Assembly: GCA_021780495.1 (NCBI GenBank)
Contig: JAJXYO010000052.1
Span: 1 to 64,000 of the forward strand
Direction: 5' to 3'
Length of the DNA stretch: 64,000 nucleotides
Source: Deltaproteobacteria bacterium
GTDB lineage: Bacteria; Desulfobacterota; Desulfuromonadia; Geobacterales; Pseudopelobacteraceae
The translations under genes and the position numbers were made by a program. The notes under the pieces are model-generated. The model worked only from the letters and a program-made list of their open reading frames with translations, had not been told where the DNA came from and ran no database searches. Shown here in pieces: positions 34,738 through 44,696 of this stretch (position 1 is its first letter; every line of letters starts with the position of its first letter).

Positions 34738-35418
34738 ATGAAATTCTACCAGGAAAAAAACAGCGGATACTATGCAATTGCCCGGACCGAAATCCTGCCG
34801 TTACTGCCTGAAAAGGCGGAACGGATTTTTGAAATCGGCTGCGCCGACGGTTCTACATTGCTGTGGGTGCGTGAACAGCTGGCAAGTTCCTGGGCGGGTG
34901 GTGTCGAACTTTTCGAAGATGCCGCAGAGAAAGCGCGCCAGCGGATCGACTGGGTGTCGCAAGGCAACTTTGAAGCGATGGAACTTCCCTTTGATGACAA
35001 TTCAATGGACTTAATCCTGTGTCTCGATGTGCTGGAACACCTTGTTGATCCGTGGGCTGTCATTAAGCGCCTTCACGGTCTATTAAAGCCGGGAGGCGTT
35101 ATAATTGCCAGCATTCCGAATATCCGCCACGCAAAGGTCTCCCTTGCACTGTTATGTAGAGGGGAGTGGAACTATACCGATGTTGGGATACTGGACAGAA
35201 CCCATATCAGGTTTTTTACGCGATCTACCGCCAAGCAGTTAGTGGAATCGTCCGGGCTTAAGATTGACAAGGTATTATCCAGCAGCAGCGATACATGGAT
35301 ATGGAGCTGGTTTAACCTGTTCACATTTTCTCTGTTCAAACCCTTGCTGGAATATCAGTATTTAATTCGAGCCAGGAAACCAGAGATCGATCGAAACTAC
35401 AGCCCAGGGACTTCATAG
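34738..35418 (+). CDS. Class I SAM-dependent methyltransferase
   Basis: A 226-residue Rossmann-fold methyltransferase. Motif I is FEIGCADGS (about residue 33), motif II region GGVELFEDAAEKA, and the acidic DLILCLDVLEH lies near residue 86. It is likely to methylate a sugar or a terminal residue of the polymer. The ATG at 34738 has an AAAGG site; an in-frame TTG two codons earlier is less likely. It follows the flippase gene closely and precedes a GT2 gene by 10 bases. Confidence 0.87.
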   Translation: MKFYQEKNSGYYAIARTEILPLLPEKAERIFEIGCADGSTLLWVREQLASSWAGGVELFEDAAEKARQRIDWVSQGNFEAMELPFDDNSMDLILCLDVLEHLVDPWAVIKRLHGLLKPGGVIIASIPNIRHAKVSLALLCRGEWNYTDVGILDRTHIRFFTRSTAKQLVESSGLKIDKVLSSSSDTWIWSWFNLFTFSLFKPLLEYQYLIRARKPEIDRNYSPGTS

Positions 35419-35428
35419 AAAGTAATGC

Positions 35429-36487
35429 ATGGAATACTCTCCTAAAGTATATATCCTGATTGTTAACTGGAATGGCTGGGCAGACACCATTGAGTGTTTG
35501 GAAAGCGTTTTCAAATGCGATTATCCACACTACCAAGTCATTGTCTGCGACAATGATTCACAAAATAATTCGATTGAACATATAAAAGCCTGGGCTGATG
35601 GCTCCTTGAATGTTTATGTCCATCCCTCAAATTCTCTTCGTCAGCTCTCATTTCCTCCCGTTCCAAAACCAATTGAATATGTGGAGTATGATCGAGCACA
35701 GGCGGAACGTGGCGGACTGCAAGGCGTTAATAAAGCTTCGCTCATTATTGTTAAGATAGGCGCGAATCTCGGTTTTGCAGGCGCCAACAATGTGGGACTC
35801 CGGTATGTACTTGCCAAAAAAGATTGTAGGTACGTCTGGTTATTGAATAATGACACAGTGATTGCCTCAGATGCGCTCATCACCTTGGTGCATAGAATGA
35901 AAAAGCGCCCAGAAGCCGGGATATGTGGCGCAACACTGTTACATTATAACAAACCTGATACCATTCAGACTCTGGGAGGAGCACGATATAACCGTTGGTT
36001 TGCAACAACACATCTAATCGGAAACCATCAAAATAAAACAGTGCCAATAGATACAGCGGCTGTTGAGAGCAAGATCAGCTATGTCGATGGTTCGTCGATG
36101 TTTATTTCTATGGAATTCCTTCTAAAGATTGGATTGTTGAATGAGGATTACTTTTTATATTTCGAAGAAATTGATTGGTCTGTAAGGGCACAAAACATTA
36201 TTGGTCACACATATTCACAATCAAGTATTGTGTATCATAAAGGCGGGGCAAGCACTGGTTCTTGTTACAGTTCACACACGAGAACTGCATTAGCTGATTA
36301 TTACATTATACGAAACAGGATAAAATTCACCAAACGTTACTATCCATTATTTCTGCCGATAGTTTATATCGGTCAGATTGGTGTTATATTCAACAGGATT
36401 GCACGTAGGCAATGGAAAATGGCGCTTACTACCTTTGGTATAATTATTACATCTATAATCAATTATAGTGAAAACAGTGCTGACTAA
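35429..36487 (+). CDS. Glycosyltransferase, GT2 family (rhamnosyltransferase-like)
   Basis: A 352-residue GT-A enzyme. The catalytic domain begins VYILIVNWNGW, with the nucleotide-binding aspartate in VIVCDNDSQNN, the acceptor-side NNDTVI near residue 142, and the EEIDWSVRAQ motif near residue 248 that is typical of rhamnosyltransferase-like GT2 enzymes. A long loop (residues 55-105) is inserted before the GFAGANNVG segment. The C-terminus has a hydrophobic segment that may bind the membrane. Donor sugar not determined. Confidence 0.88.
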   Translation: MEYSPKVYILIVNWNGWADTIECLESVFKCDYPHYQVIVCDNDSQNNSIEHIKAWADGSLNVYVHPSNSLRQLSFPPVPKPIEYVEYDRAQAERGGLQGVNKASLIIVKIGANLGFAGANNVGLRYVLAKKDCRYVWLLNNDTVIASDALITLVHRMKKRPEAGICGATLLHYNKPDTIQTLGGARYNRWFATTHLIGNHQNKTVPIDTAAVESKISYVDGSSMFISMEFLLKIGLLNEDYFLYFEEIDWSVRAQNIIGHTYSQSSIVYHKGGASTGSCYSSHTRTALADYYIIRNRIKFTKRYYPLFLPIVYIGQIGVIFNRIARRQWKMALTTFGIIITSIINYSENSAD

Positions 36488-36585
36488 GTAAAGTAGTGAA
36501 GTGACTTTAAACGGCAAGCCATAAGGAACTGTTATGATATATATTACAGAATCATATAACAATAAATTTATTCACATAATAATGT

Positions 36586-37878
36586 TTGTTAGATTATTTG
36601 AGTGTTGCTATTAGTATGCTACAGTTATGGTTTGTAGTAAATACACTGTTATGGCCTATCAATGTTCATATAGGTGACAATGCACTTGGTCTAAATACGG
36701 TTTTAATGGTTTCTGGGGGAACCTATTGGATCGGCACAAGACGGAGACTGTCAAAATTTACAGTTAAAACAGCAATATGCCTTGTATTGTTTTTCCTTTT
36801 ATCATCAGTTATTGCCTTAAAAGGTCCTTGCGAGGACAAGTTCTTTAAGTCCTTTTTATCGGCGCCATTACTATTTGTTCTTATTTGCATCGGAATTGAA
36901 ATCAGCAAACAGGCCAAGCCGCAAGACTGGTTAAAAATGCAACAAACTGCACTCTGGATTCTCATCATAGCAGCTAGTTTCGTAGTTTTTGAATTCTTTT
37001 TACCAAATTTATTTTCTCCGGAAAAAGCAGCGTACCACTTAGAAGGAAAATACTCAGGATTGTATTCCGAACCAAGCCTTCTGGCCATTTCTCTGTTCAC
37101 CCCTGTTGCTTTATTATTGTCTTCACAAGTAAAAAAATACAATAGATGCGGTGTTATTGCATTATTATTTTTTTTGTTGTTCTCCAGATCATCAACACTT
37201 ATCTTGCTAACTTTTTGCTATGTTCTCTACCGTTCGATGTTCTCACATAAAATCAGTCAAATATTTCGATATGTTTTAGCTATAATAGGCATTGTTTGCA
37301 TTGCTTCATATATCAATTTCGATCTATTAATAGCTCCAACAATTGATCGTATTGCCGGTATCACGAAGAGCAGTAATCAAAATCTTTCGAGTTTAATTTA
37401 TATTAAAGGCTGGCAGGATGCATGGGCCAACATAAATAGGACAAACGGTCTCGGACTGGGTTTCAATATGATGGGTTGTACACCTCTTCCGGCTGTTCCA
37501 GTTCGTAACATATTAAAACTAGATACGATGGCACTAAATGATGACGATGGTTCATTTCTTTTCAGCAAAATTGTTTCAGAAACAGGTTTGATTGGCGTAT
37601 GTTTTTTTATTTGGATTGTCTGGAGTTGGATAGCATATGAAAGAAAAACTAGGAAATTAGAAGGAACCGTCGCTTTTGAGATAGCTTCAGTGCACACAAC
37701 GTTCATGTTTTGTTTTGTTTTTTCATCGCTGGTACGCACGGCTGGCTATTTTCAGGGTGGTGGGCTGCTTTGGGTAACTGCTGCAGTTGCTGCCTACCAT
37801 TTACAACGGGAAAATCTTATAAAAAGCAAGCTACCTATAGTTGAAAGAGTTAAATTGGTCGCCCCTGAGAAAGTCTGA
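36586..37878 (+). CDS. Wzy-like O-antigen polymerase/ligase
   Basis: A 430-residue multi-helix protein with about ten membrane segments and a large periplasmic loop around residues 250-330, the usual layout of Wzy polymerases and WaaL ligases. YSGLYSEPSLLAISLF near residue 150 and NGLGLGFNMMG near residue 287 fit O-antigen polymerases. Its codon use is AT-rich, as is common for wzy genes. The start is uncertain: TTG at 36586 has no ribosome site, and an ATG near 36616 would trim 10 residues. Confidence 0.8.
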   Translation: MLDYLSVAISMLQLWFVVNTLLWPINVHIGDNALGLNTVLMVSGGTYWIGTRRRLSKFTVKTAICLVLFFLLSSVIALKGPCEDKFFKSFLSAPLLFVLICIGIEISKQAKPQDWLKMQQTALWILIIAASFVVFEFFLPNLFSPEKAAYHLEGKYSGLYSEPSLLAISLFTPVALLLSSQVKKYNRCGVIALLFFLLFSRSSTLILLTFCYVLYRSMFSHKISQIFRYVLAIIGIVCIASYINFDLLIAPTIDRIAGITKSSNQNLSSLIYIKGWQDAWANINRTNGLGLGFNMMGCTPLPAVPVRNILKLDTMALNDDDGSFLFSKIVSETGLIGVCFFIWIVWSWIAYERKTRKLEGTVAFEIASVHTTFMFCFVFSSLVRTAGYFQGGGLLWVTAAVAAYHLQRENLIKSKLPIVERVKLVAPEKV

Positions 37879-37952
37879 ATTTAGTTTCAGGCCGATTGAA
37901 GCTGTTGTTCCAATTGTTGTCACTCAACCTACTAGTCCTTGTCGGAACAATT

Positions 37953-39068
37953 ATGCAATGTGTAATATACTCTCCAGAAATATTTAGCTGGCAGAAACAA
38001 GGTGGTGTTTCGCGTTACTTTGCGGAACTTATACCTGCTGTTATTGCGTCTGGTTGGCAGGTAGAAGTTTGCGCCGGCCTTTATTCTAACGATTTAATTG
38101 AGTACTTGCGAAGTACAGGCACTGTATCGGGATATGACGTGAGTTGTTGCGGAAAGCTTGGGAAATTGGGGCGTACTTTCCTGTCGTTGTCCAATTCCCT
38201 GGCCTTTAATGTGCAGAATCACAACAACGATGTTGTTCATCAGACATACTATTCTCCTTTTGCACGGCGTAATGGGCGCTTAGTCGTAACGGTATACGAT
38301 CTTATTCTTGAAAAAATGTGCTCAGGGCAACAGGGAAGAGGATCTAAAATAGCCCGCCACGCTTCTATCCATGCCGCTGAAAAAATAATAGCCATTTCAG
38401 AGGCGACCAGGAACGATCTGCTGGATTATTATGATATTCCCCCTAATCGTGTTGACGTCATTCATCTTGGGGTGCGCTTGCCTGAAAATCTGCCTTCGCA
38501 AACTGAGAAATGTGATGCAACTCCCCCGTATCTTCTCTACGTTGGGGTGCGTACCGGCTATAAGAACTTTGAAAAATTCGTGCGCGCTTATGCAACATCG
38601 GGCCAGCTTCGTTCGACATTCAAACTGGTCTGTTTTGGAGGAGGACCATTTTCCGCTGAGGAACTGAATCTGTTTTCCAGCCTTACGGTCAACGACTCTG
38701 TTGGTTGGCTGGAAGGCAACGATGCCTTGCTTTCAAAATATTACAGGGATGCGACAATGCTGGTCTATCCATCTCTTTATGAAGGTTTTGGGCTGCCGGT
38801 TCTGGAAGCGATGGCCAATGGCTGTCCGGTTGCCTGCTCCAATACCAGTTCATTGCCCGAAGTCGGCGGGGATGCAGCGTATTATTTTTCCCCGGATGAT
38901 ATTGACAGCATACGCTATTCTATTGAATGCGCGGTTTCTGATATCTGCAATCTAAGGAAAAAGATTCAAGATGGTTTTCGGCGTGCAAAGAGTTTTAGTT
39001 GGCAGGAAACCGCCAGGAAAACCATAAACATTTACAACCAAGTACTTGAAGGCGACAAATACAGATGA
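37953..39068 (+). CDS. Glycosyltransferase, GT4 family
   Basis: A 371-residue GT-B transferase of the mannosyltransferase-like type. The N-terminus IYSPEIFSWQKQGGVSRYF is characteristic. In the C-terminal domain LLYVGVRTGYKNFEKFVRA and VYPSLYEGFGLPVLEAMANG carry the donor-site E-x7-E. The start at 37953 matches relatives; an in-frame TTG at 37896 would add a 19-residue hydrophobic extension. It overlaps the following methyltransferase by 4 bases (ATGA), so the two are translationally coupled. Confidence 0.88.
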   Translation: MQCVIYSPEIFSWQKQGGVSRYFAELIPAVIASGWQVEVCAGLYSNDLIEYLRSTGTVSGYDVSCCGKLGKLGRTFLSLSNSLAFNVQNHNNDVVHQTYYSPFARRNGRLVVTVYDLILEKMCSGQQGRGSKIARHASIHAAEKIIAISEATRNDLLDYYDIPPNRVDVIHLGVRLPENLPSQTEKCDATPPYLLYVGVRTGYKNFEKFVRAYATSGQLRSTFKLVCFGGGPFSAEELNLFSSLTVNDSVGWLEGNDALLSKYYRDATMLVYPSLYEGFGLPVLEAMANGCPVACSNTSSLPEVGGDAAYYFSPDDIDSIRYSIECAVSDICNLRKKIQDGFRRAKSFSWQETARKTINIYNQVLEGDKYR

Positions 39069-40018
39069 ACTCCGTTTTCTTACATGCTGAAAATATTGCG
39101 TGCCTGAGCTGCGGCAACAATGCAGAAATAGCTCAAACGGGCTTATTCGATACGCGCTTTGGAATACGTGCCGCCTATTCCATCGCCCGTTGCTCAGTCT
39201 GCGGTTTTGAGCAGACAACCCCGCTGCCGTCGCCTGAAGAAATCAAATCATTATATGAAAGCTACTACAATTTCGGCGGCGAGAACGGTACAATCTACAC
39301 CCGCCTGCGAAGACTGTTCCTGTCTTCGTTGCTGTATCGCTTCTGGATGATTCTTGACGGAGACATATCCTTTCATTCCAAACATGGATCTGGCCGCCTG
39401 CTTGATGTCGGCTGTAATGAGGGGCGAGGTCTTGCAATCTACAAAATGAACGGTTTTTCTGCTGAAGGTCTGGAATTGAACGAAAACGCAGCCAATGTTG
39501 CGCGTTCTCTGGGTTTTGTTGTTCATACGCAACTTGTAGAGACGTTTGAACCGTCTGAATTGTATGATGTTGTAGTTCTTTCCAACGTGTTGGAACACTC
39601 ACTGGATCCGTCTCGCATGATGGTGCATGTTAACCGCCTTCTCAGGCCGGGCGGCGAAGTGTGGATCAGCTGCCCAAATAACAGAAGCTGGTTACGTTCA
39701 GTGTTCGGCCGTTATTGGATAAACTGGCATGTGCCATTCCATGTATCTCATTTTTCTGCCGAAACGTTGCGTGGTTTGTTGCGTAAAAAAGGATTCACGG
39801 TTGTCGATGCGAAACAATGCACTCCGGCCCTATGGGTGGCGCATTCGATCGTTTCCCGTTTCTTTGCCAGAAGTGGCAAACCGACAAAACAACTCCGTAA
39901 TCCTGTGCTGATAATGTTGTTAATCAGCTTAATCAGAGGGTTGTTTTTTCCGTTGCTCTGGGTGGGTAATTTCAGGGGGCGCGGCGATTGTCTCATTGTT
40001 GCTGCCAGCAAAAAATAA
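39065..40018 (+). CDS. SAM-dependent methyltransferase with N-terminal zinc ribbon
   Basis: A 317-residue methyltransferase. A CLSCG...CSVCGF pair in the first 50 residues forms a probable zinc ribbon. The SAM motif I is LLDVGCNEGRGL (about residue 112), followed by VVVLSNVLEHSLDP and LLRPGGEVWIS. Such zinc-ribbon methyltransferases are common in surface-sugar loci, where they methylate NDP-sugars or end residues. The C-terminal 40 residues are hydrophobic and may bind the membrane. Confidence 0.87.
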   Translation: MNSVFLHAENIACLSCGNNAEIAQTGLFDTRFGIRAAYSIARCSVCGFEQTTPLPSPEEIKSLYESYYNFGGENGTIYTRLRRLFLSSLLYRFWMILDGDISFHSKHGSGRLLDVGCNEGRGLAIYKMNGFSAEGLELNENAANVARSLGFVVHTQLVETFEPSELYDVVVLSNVLEHSLDPSRMMVHVNRLLRPGGEVWISCPNNRSWLRSVFGRYWINWHVPFHVSHFSAETLRGLLRKKGFTVVDAKQCTPALWVAHSIVSRFFARSGKPTKQLRNPVLIMLLISLIRGLFFPLLWVGNFRGRGDCLIVAASKK

Positions 40019-40021
40019 AAC

Positions 40022-41260
40022 ATGCGAATTCTGGTTTATGGAATAAACTATGCTCCTGAGTTGACCGGTGTCGGCAAATATACTGGTGAGATGTGTGAAT
40101 GGCTTGCCAGTCAAGGTCATGAGGTAAAAGTTGTTTGTGCCCCGCCTTATTATCCTGCCTGGAGAGTTGCAGAGGGTTATTCTGCAACTGGGTACTCACG
40201 CGAAAACCTGAATGGTGTTACCGTTATGCGCTGTCCGCTCTGGATACCGGCACGCCAGTCCGGCATACGTCGCATCATGCATCTCTTTTCATTTGCCATC
40301 AGCACATTGCCCGTTGTGCTGGGAACTGCATTGGGATGGCGTCCGGATGTTGTGTTCGTTCTGGAGCCAACCTTCTTCTGTGCCCCTGTGGCTTTGCTTG
40401 CAGCGCGTTTGGCCGGCGCAAAAACGTGGCTTCATATTCAGGATTTAGAACTTGATGCCGCCTTTGCGCTTAATTTGATCCGCTCTCGCCTGCTCCAACG
40501 CATGGTGGAAAATGCTGAACGATTTATTATGGGAATGTTTGACCTTGTATCGAGCATTTCAAGCAGCATGCTTGCCAAGATCCATGCAAAGCGAGTCTCT
40601 AGAGGCAGTACGTTCTGTTTTCCAAACTGGGTAGACACAAAAATAATCTTCCCAATTCAGGGTGATAATCACCTTAGAAAAGAGTGGGGAATCTCGCCGG
40701 ATTCAATTGTTGTCCTCTATTCAGGAAACATGGGCGAAAAGCAGGGGTTGGAGATTGTGGTGGAAGCCGCTCGTATCTTGTCACACGATAAGCGAATTCA
40801 GTTCGTGCTCAGTGGCGATGGTTCTGCCCGTCAGCGCCTCGAAAATTTAGCAAATGGCGTGGCTAGTATTAAATTTACTCATCTTCAGCCATTGGAACGA
40901 CTAAATGACTTGCTGAATCTGGCGGATATTCATATGTTACCGCAGCGATCAGATGTGGCCAGCTTGGTGATGCCATCCAAGCTGCTTGGAATGTTGGCAA
41001 GCGCCCGGCCTGTCGTGGCCACTGTCGCTGCCGGCTCCGAGTTGGCTCCTTTGGTGAGCAGATGTGGAATTGTTGTACTGCCTGGAGATGCCCATGCTCT
41101 AGCTGAAGCTATTCAGCTGCTCGCGGACCATCCTGAGATGCGCGTCGACTTGGGAGCCACAGCAAGAGAGTTATGCGTGGCGCAGTGGGATAGTAGGGGC
41201 GTACTGACGGCATTTGAAAAAAAATTGACACAATTGTGCAGCGGATTACCTGATGCTTAA
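40022..41260 (+). CDS. Glycosyltransferase, WcaI-like
   Basis: A 412-residue GT4 transferase resembling colanic-acid WcaI, which adds an early sugar to the lipid-linked unit. The start MRILVYGINYAPELTGVGKY and VVCAPPYYPAW near residue 38 are characteristic. Its donor domain contains LYSGNMGEKQGLEIVVEA and ends with a MPSKLLGMLASARPVV motif. It overlaps the following initiating transferase by 8 bases, which fits consecutive steps. Confidence 0.9.
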   Translation: MRILVYGINYAPELTGVGKYTGEMCEWLASQGHEVKVVCAPPYYPAWRVAEGYSATGYSRENLNGVTVMRCPLWIPARQSGIRRIMHLFSFAISTLPVVLGTALGWRPDVVFVLEPTFFCAPVALLAARLAGAKTWLHIQDLELDAAFALNLIRSRLLQRMVENAERFIMGMFDLVSSISSSMLAKIHAKRVSRGSTFCFPNWVDTKIIFPIQGDNHLRKEWGISPDSIVVLYSGNMGEKQGLEIVVEAARILSHDKRIQFVLSGDGSARQRLENLANGVASIKFTHLQPLERLNDLLNLADIHMLPQRSDVASLVMPSKLLGMLASARPVVATVAAGSELAPLVSRCGIVVLPGDAHALAEAIQLLADHPEMRVDLGATARELCVAQWDSRGVLTAFEKKLTQLCSGLPDA

Positions 41261-42665
41261 ACAGCAGGCTCGACTATTTACCAAATTGGCTGTTGCGGTT
41301 GATACTGCAGTTATTGTGACTGCATTTGTGCTGGCGTTTTACGCCGTTCACACGGCCACTGGCCGCTTGAGCGATTTTCGGGACTATAGCTGGGTGCTTG
41401 TCGTTGTAATACCGGTCTGGATCTTCCTGCTGACATATTTTGGGCTCTATGGCTCGTTGCGTACGAAATCCTTCAGCGCCGTTATCGCAGCGCTCCTGAA
41501 AGTTCATGCTATTGGCGGCCTCGTTGTCTCATCCTGTGTATTTCTTGTCCATGCCACCAATTACAGCAGACTTCTGTTTGCCGGCTTCATCGTGTTCTCG
41601 CTGACCCTCATGATCGTGGCCAAGGGCGGCATCACGCTGCTGCTCAAATATTTCCGCAGCAAGGGCTACAACAGCAGAAATATCCTGATGGTCGGGTCCG
41701 GTTCGAAAATCCAGCCCTTTGTCGATACTATCCACAGCCATGGTGACTGGGGTCTGAACATCATCGGTATCCTCGGATTGGCCGATGATCCCTCTGCTGG
41801 AAACATCAGCGGGTGCCCGTATCTGGGTCAAATTGACAGGATCGTGGAGATATGCAAGGAACGCAGCATTGATGAGGTCGTCTTCTCGTTGCCCAGTGAA
41901 CACTTGTCATTTGTGGATGAGTATCTGGTCGGATTGCAGGAGATGGGCATTACCGTGCGTATGGTGGTTGACCTGTACGATTCCCCGAGCTCACGCAAAG
42001 AACTGGCCATGTTCCATGGCGATATACCGATTCTGACGTATCATAGCAAGGCATTCGATTCCGGGCAGCTTTTTCTGAAGCGCTGCCTGGATATTCTTGG
42101 TGCGCTGGTTGGTCTGATATTCACAGCTGCTCTGTTTCCATTCATTGCCACTGCTATTCGCTTTGAATCGCCGGGGCCGCTGTTTTTCGGACAGAAACGG
42201 GTCGGCGAAAACGGCCGCACCTTCATCTGCTGGAAGTTTCGCTCCATGTTTGCGGATGCCGAGGAACAAAAACAGGAACTTATGGCGCACAATGAGATGA
42301 ACGGGGCCATGTTCAAGATGAAGAACGATCCCCGTGTTACCAGGGTGGGCCGGTTCATCCGCACGACCAGTCTTGATGAGCTGCCCCAGTTCTGGAATGT
42401 GCTGAAGGGTGAGATGAGCCTGGTGGGTACGCGACCGCCCACACCGGATGAGGTGGCGACCTATGAAAACTGGCACCGCAAGCGCATCTGCATCAAGCCG
42501 GGCATTACCGGTTTGTGGCAGGTGAGCGGCCGTAACCAGGTTCAGGATTTTGATGACGTTGTCAGGCTCGATATCCGTTACATCGAGGAGTGGTCATTGT
42601 GGCTGGATATCAAGCTGCTCTTCAGGACCATTTGGGTGGTCGTAGCCGGAAAAGGGGCACGGTGA
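41253..42665 (+). CDS. Polyprenyl-phosphate sugar phosphotransferase (WcaJ/WbaP type)
   Basis: A 470-residue inner-membrane enzyme that starts repeat-unit synthesis by moving a sugar-1-phosphate from its nucleotide carrier to undecaprenyl phosphate. Four N-terminal helices (residues 1-110) are followed by a CoA-binding-like domain (about 140-250), a re-entrant helix near residue 285, and the catalytic domain with KRVGENGRTFICWKFRSM, TSLDELPQFWNVL and GITGLWQVSGRN. GalU, encoded at 51902, makes UDP-glucose and could supply a donor. Sugar specificity is not certain. Confidence 0.93.
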   Translation: MLKQQARLFTKLAVAVDTAVIVTAFVLAFYAVHTATGRLSDFRDYSWVLVVVIPVWIFLLTYFGLYGSLRTKSFSAVIAALLKVHAIGGLVVSSCVFLVHATNYSRLLFAGFIVFSLTLMIVAKGGITLLLKYFRSKGYNSRNILMVGSGSKIQPFVDTIHSHGDWGLNIIGILGLADDPSAGNISGCPYLGQIDRIVEICKERSIDEVVFSLPSEHLSFVDEYLVGLQEMGITVRMVVDLYDSPSSRKELAMFHGDIPILTYHSKAFDSGQLFLKRCLDILGALVGLIFTAALFPFIATAIRFESPGPLFFGQKRVGENGRTFICWKFRSMFADAEEQKQELMAHNEMNGAMFKMKNDPRVTRVGRFIRTTSLDELPQFWNVLKGEMSLVGTRPPTPDEVATYENWHRKRICIKPGITGLWQVSGRNQVQDFDDVVRLDIRYIEEWSLWLDIKLLFRTIWVVVAGKGAR

Positions 42666-42671
42666 TTTTGA

Positions 42672-44393
42672 ATGGGGCATGTGTTGACAATTGTAAGCAA
42701 TAAATTGAAGAACCTTTTGAAAACAGCCGAATTGCCGGGTATTCGCCTGTGCATGGCCGGCGTGGGGCTGCTGACAACGCTTGTGTGCGTAAAACCGGCC
42801 TGTGCCCTTTCCTCGGCCAATATCCCCCTGAGCAGCCCGGTCTACAGTTACCTCGACAAGCTGGCCGGCATGGGGCTGATCACCTCTGATATAAAAGGGT
42901 TGCGACCCTATTCCAAAGCAGAGGCCGCCCGGTTACTGCTGGAGGCGCTTAAGAGCATTGCCGGTCAGGATGTTGCCGCTCCGGCCTTTGCCATGGAGCT
43001 GGTGAGGCGGGTTCGCGAACTTCTGCCCCGTGAAGTCTCGCTGCAAGCACATCCCGAACATAAACCGCCCCTGGTTGACTACAATCCGGTATCTGCCCTG
43101 CGTGCCCGTTATGTCTATCTGGATGGGGCGCCCCGGAACTACAGCCGGCCGGTCTTTATCCGTGGAGGTCAATCCGCTTTCGGCTTTATCGGGGGGACGC
43201 TCCGTCCGCTCAGCGACGCCGGCGTGCTGTATGAATCCGGAACCGAAGGAACGCCCCTTGATGAGAACAACAACGGCATTATATATAAACGTGGAAACAA
43301 TGCCGAAATTCGTCTGTCTGCCGAAGGGTATGTAAGCGACAAGGCATCTGCCCTGCTTGAACCGCTGCTGCAATACTCACCCGATGATACCCGTTTACTG
43401 CTCAACAGGGGCTATATAAAGCTGGGAGGTGGCGGCCTGGAACTGGAGGCAGGGCGCGATGAAAACTGGTTCGGGCCGGGATATCGCGGTGCCTTGACCC
43501 TTTCCAGCAATGCCAGGAACTTTGATCTGGTCAAGCTGTCCAGCCCCGAGCCCTTGGATGTGGCCTGGATAAAACGCTGGCTGGGGGATGTCAAGTATGC
43601 CTTGATCGTGTCGCGCTTTAACGAGACCGATGCAGGTACCCCCGCGCATCGGCGCCCCTATTTTATCGGAGCCAAGCTGGCAGTGAAACCTTACACCTGG
43701 TTCGAATACGGGATTAATTTTGTACGCCAGCAAGGCGGACCCGGCTTCATCGGATCTACCAGCCTCACAGACGAGATTTTTGGCGGGGGGAATACCAATC
43801 ACAATAATAGTATCGCCGGAATAGATCTTCGCTTTCGAGTACCCTGGTTACGAAATACGGAGATCTATGGTGAGTACGCGGGAGAAGATTCTGCCTCATT
43901 CTGGCCTATTGTTGAAAGCTATGTTGCCGGCGTTTACGTCCCCTGCCTGACCGCTTCCTGTCGCGATGATCTGAGGTTTGAGTTTTTCTGGGGCAATCCC
44001 ATGTTGTACACCGACTTCAAGTTTCCTCGCGGCTACAGCTACCAAGGCATGACTCCCGGCCATTCCCAGGGCGGAAGCGCCCAGGATTTTTTTGTACGAT
44101 ACAGTCACTCCTTCTCTGCCCGCAATGTTGCCGCCCTGGAATATTTTCATACGGATCGCGGCCAGGAGGGGCGTGTTCCGGTTGACAGTGCCGGGCAATA
44201 TGATCCGCTCAATGGTGTCATGCAGGCCATGGAGCATAAGGATGCCGGACGTATCAGCTGGTCGCTGCCGATCTACGGTGATGTTGATGGCCAGATACTC
44301 TACGGTCTTGAAAAAATCAGGAACCTGAATCTGGTAGCGGGCGCCGTGCGAACAAACCAGCTTGCCACGTTTGAACTCAGGTATCGGTATTGA
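42672..44393 (+). CDS. Capsule assembly Wzi-like outer-membrane protein
   Basis: A 573-residue exported protein. The signal peptide ends at about residue 46 (KPACA). A first module of about 70 residues (residues 50-122), with SPVYSYLDKLAGMGLI and RPYSKAEAARLLLEA, recalls S-layer-homology-type helices. The rest is a beta-barrel with GRDENWFGPGYRGALTLSSN near residue 260, typical of Wzi, which holds capsule on the cell surface. The C-terminus ends in an aromatic residue (RYRY), as barrel proteins do. The same module recurs inside the export protein encoded next. Confidence 0.88.
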   Translation: MGHVLTIVSNKLKNLLKTAELPGIRLCMAGVGLLTTLVCVKPACALSSANIPLSSPVYSYLDKLAGMGLITSDIKGLRPYSKAEAARLLLEALKSIAGQDVAAPAFAMELVRRVRELLPREVSLQAHPEHKPPLVDYNPVSALRARYVYLDGAPRNYSRPVFIRGGQSAFGFIGGTLRPLSDAGVLYESGTEGTPLDENNNGIIYKRGNNAEIRLSAEGYVSDKASALLEPLLQYSPDDTRLLLNRGYIKLGGGGLELEAGRDENWFGPGYRGALTLSSNARNFDLVKLSSPEPLDVAWIKRWLGDVKYALIVSRFNETDAGTPAHRRPYFIGAKLAVKPYTWFEYGINFVRQQGGPGFIGSTSLTDEIFGGGNTNHNNSIAGIDLRFRVPWLRNTEIYGEYAGEDSASFWPIVESYVAGVYVPCLTASCRDDLRFEFFWGNPMLYTDFKFPRGYSYQGMTPGHSQGGSAQDFFVRYSHSFSARNVAALEYFHTDRGQEGRVPVDSAGQYDPLNGVMQAMEHKDAGRISWSLPIYGDVDGQILYGLEKIRNLNLVAGAVRTNQLATFELRYRY

Positions 44394-44498
44394 ATACCCG
44401 TCAATGCTCGCTCCCGGAAGGCCAGACGTAGTGCCGCACCGCATTATCCATTGCATGGCCGTATGATGTGATGGTATATCATGACGGAATAGTTAACT

Positions 44499-44603
44499 TA
44501 TTATTCCACGTTGCTTTCAAGTTGGCCGTTTCAAACCTCCGAGAGTTTTGAAACCTCGGAGGTTTCTTCTGGATTAAATGTCATCTTGATTGCAAAAGTG
44601 AAT
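44499..44603. repeat. 103-bp dispersed repeat, copy 1
   Basis: Starts ATTATTCCACG and ends TTGATTGCAAAAGTGAAT, with a central stem AAACCTC(C/G)GAG. An inverted copy of good similarity lies at 50171-50274. It occupies much of the 303-bp gap between the Wzi-like and export genes. Confidence 0.8.
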
Positions 44604-44696
44604 GAGTAACGTGGTAATCAGCTTCCGCGCTTGTTTACGGGCATGGTTTTGTTAACGCCTGTTTTATGTTTTTTTGGAGATAGTAAGGAGAGCTCG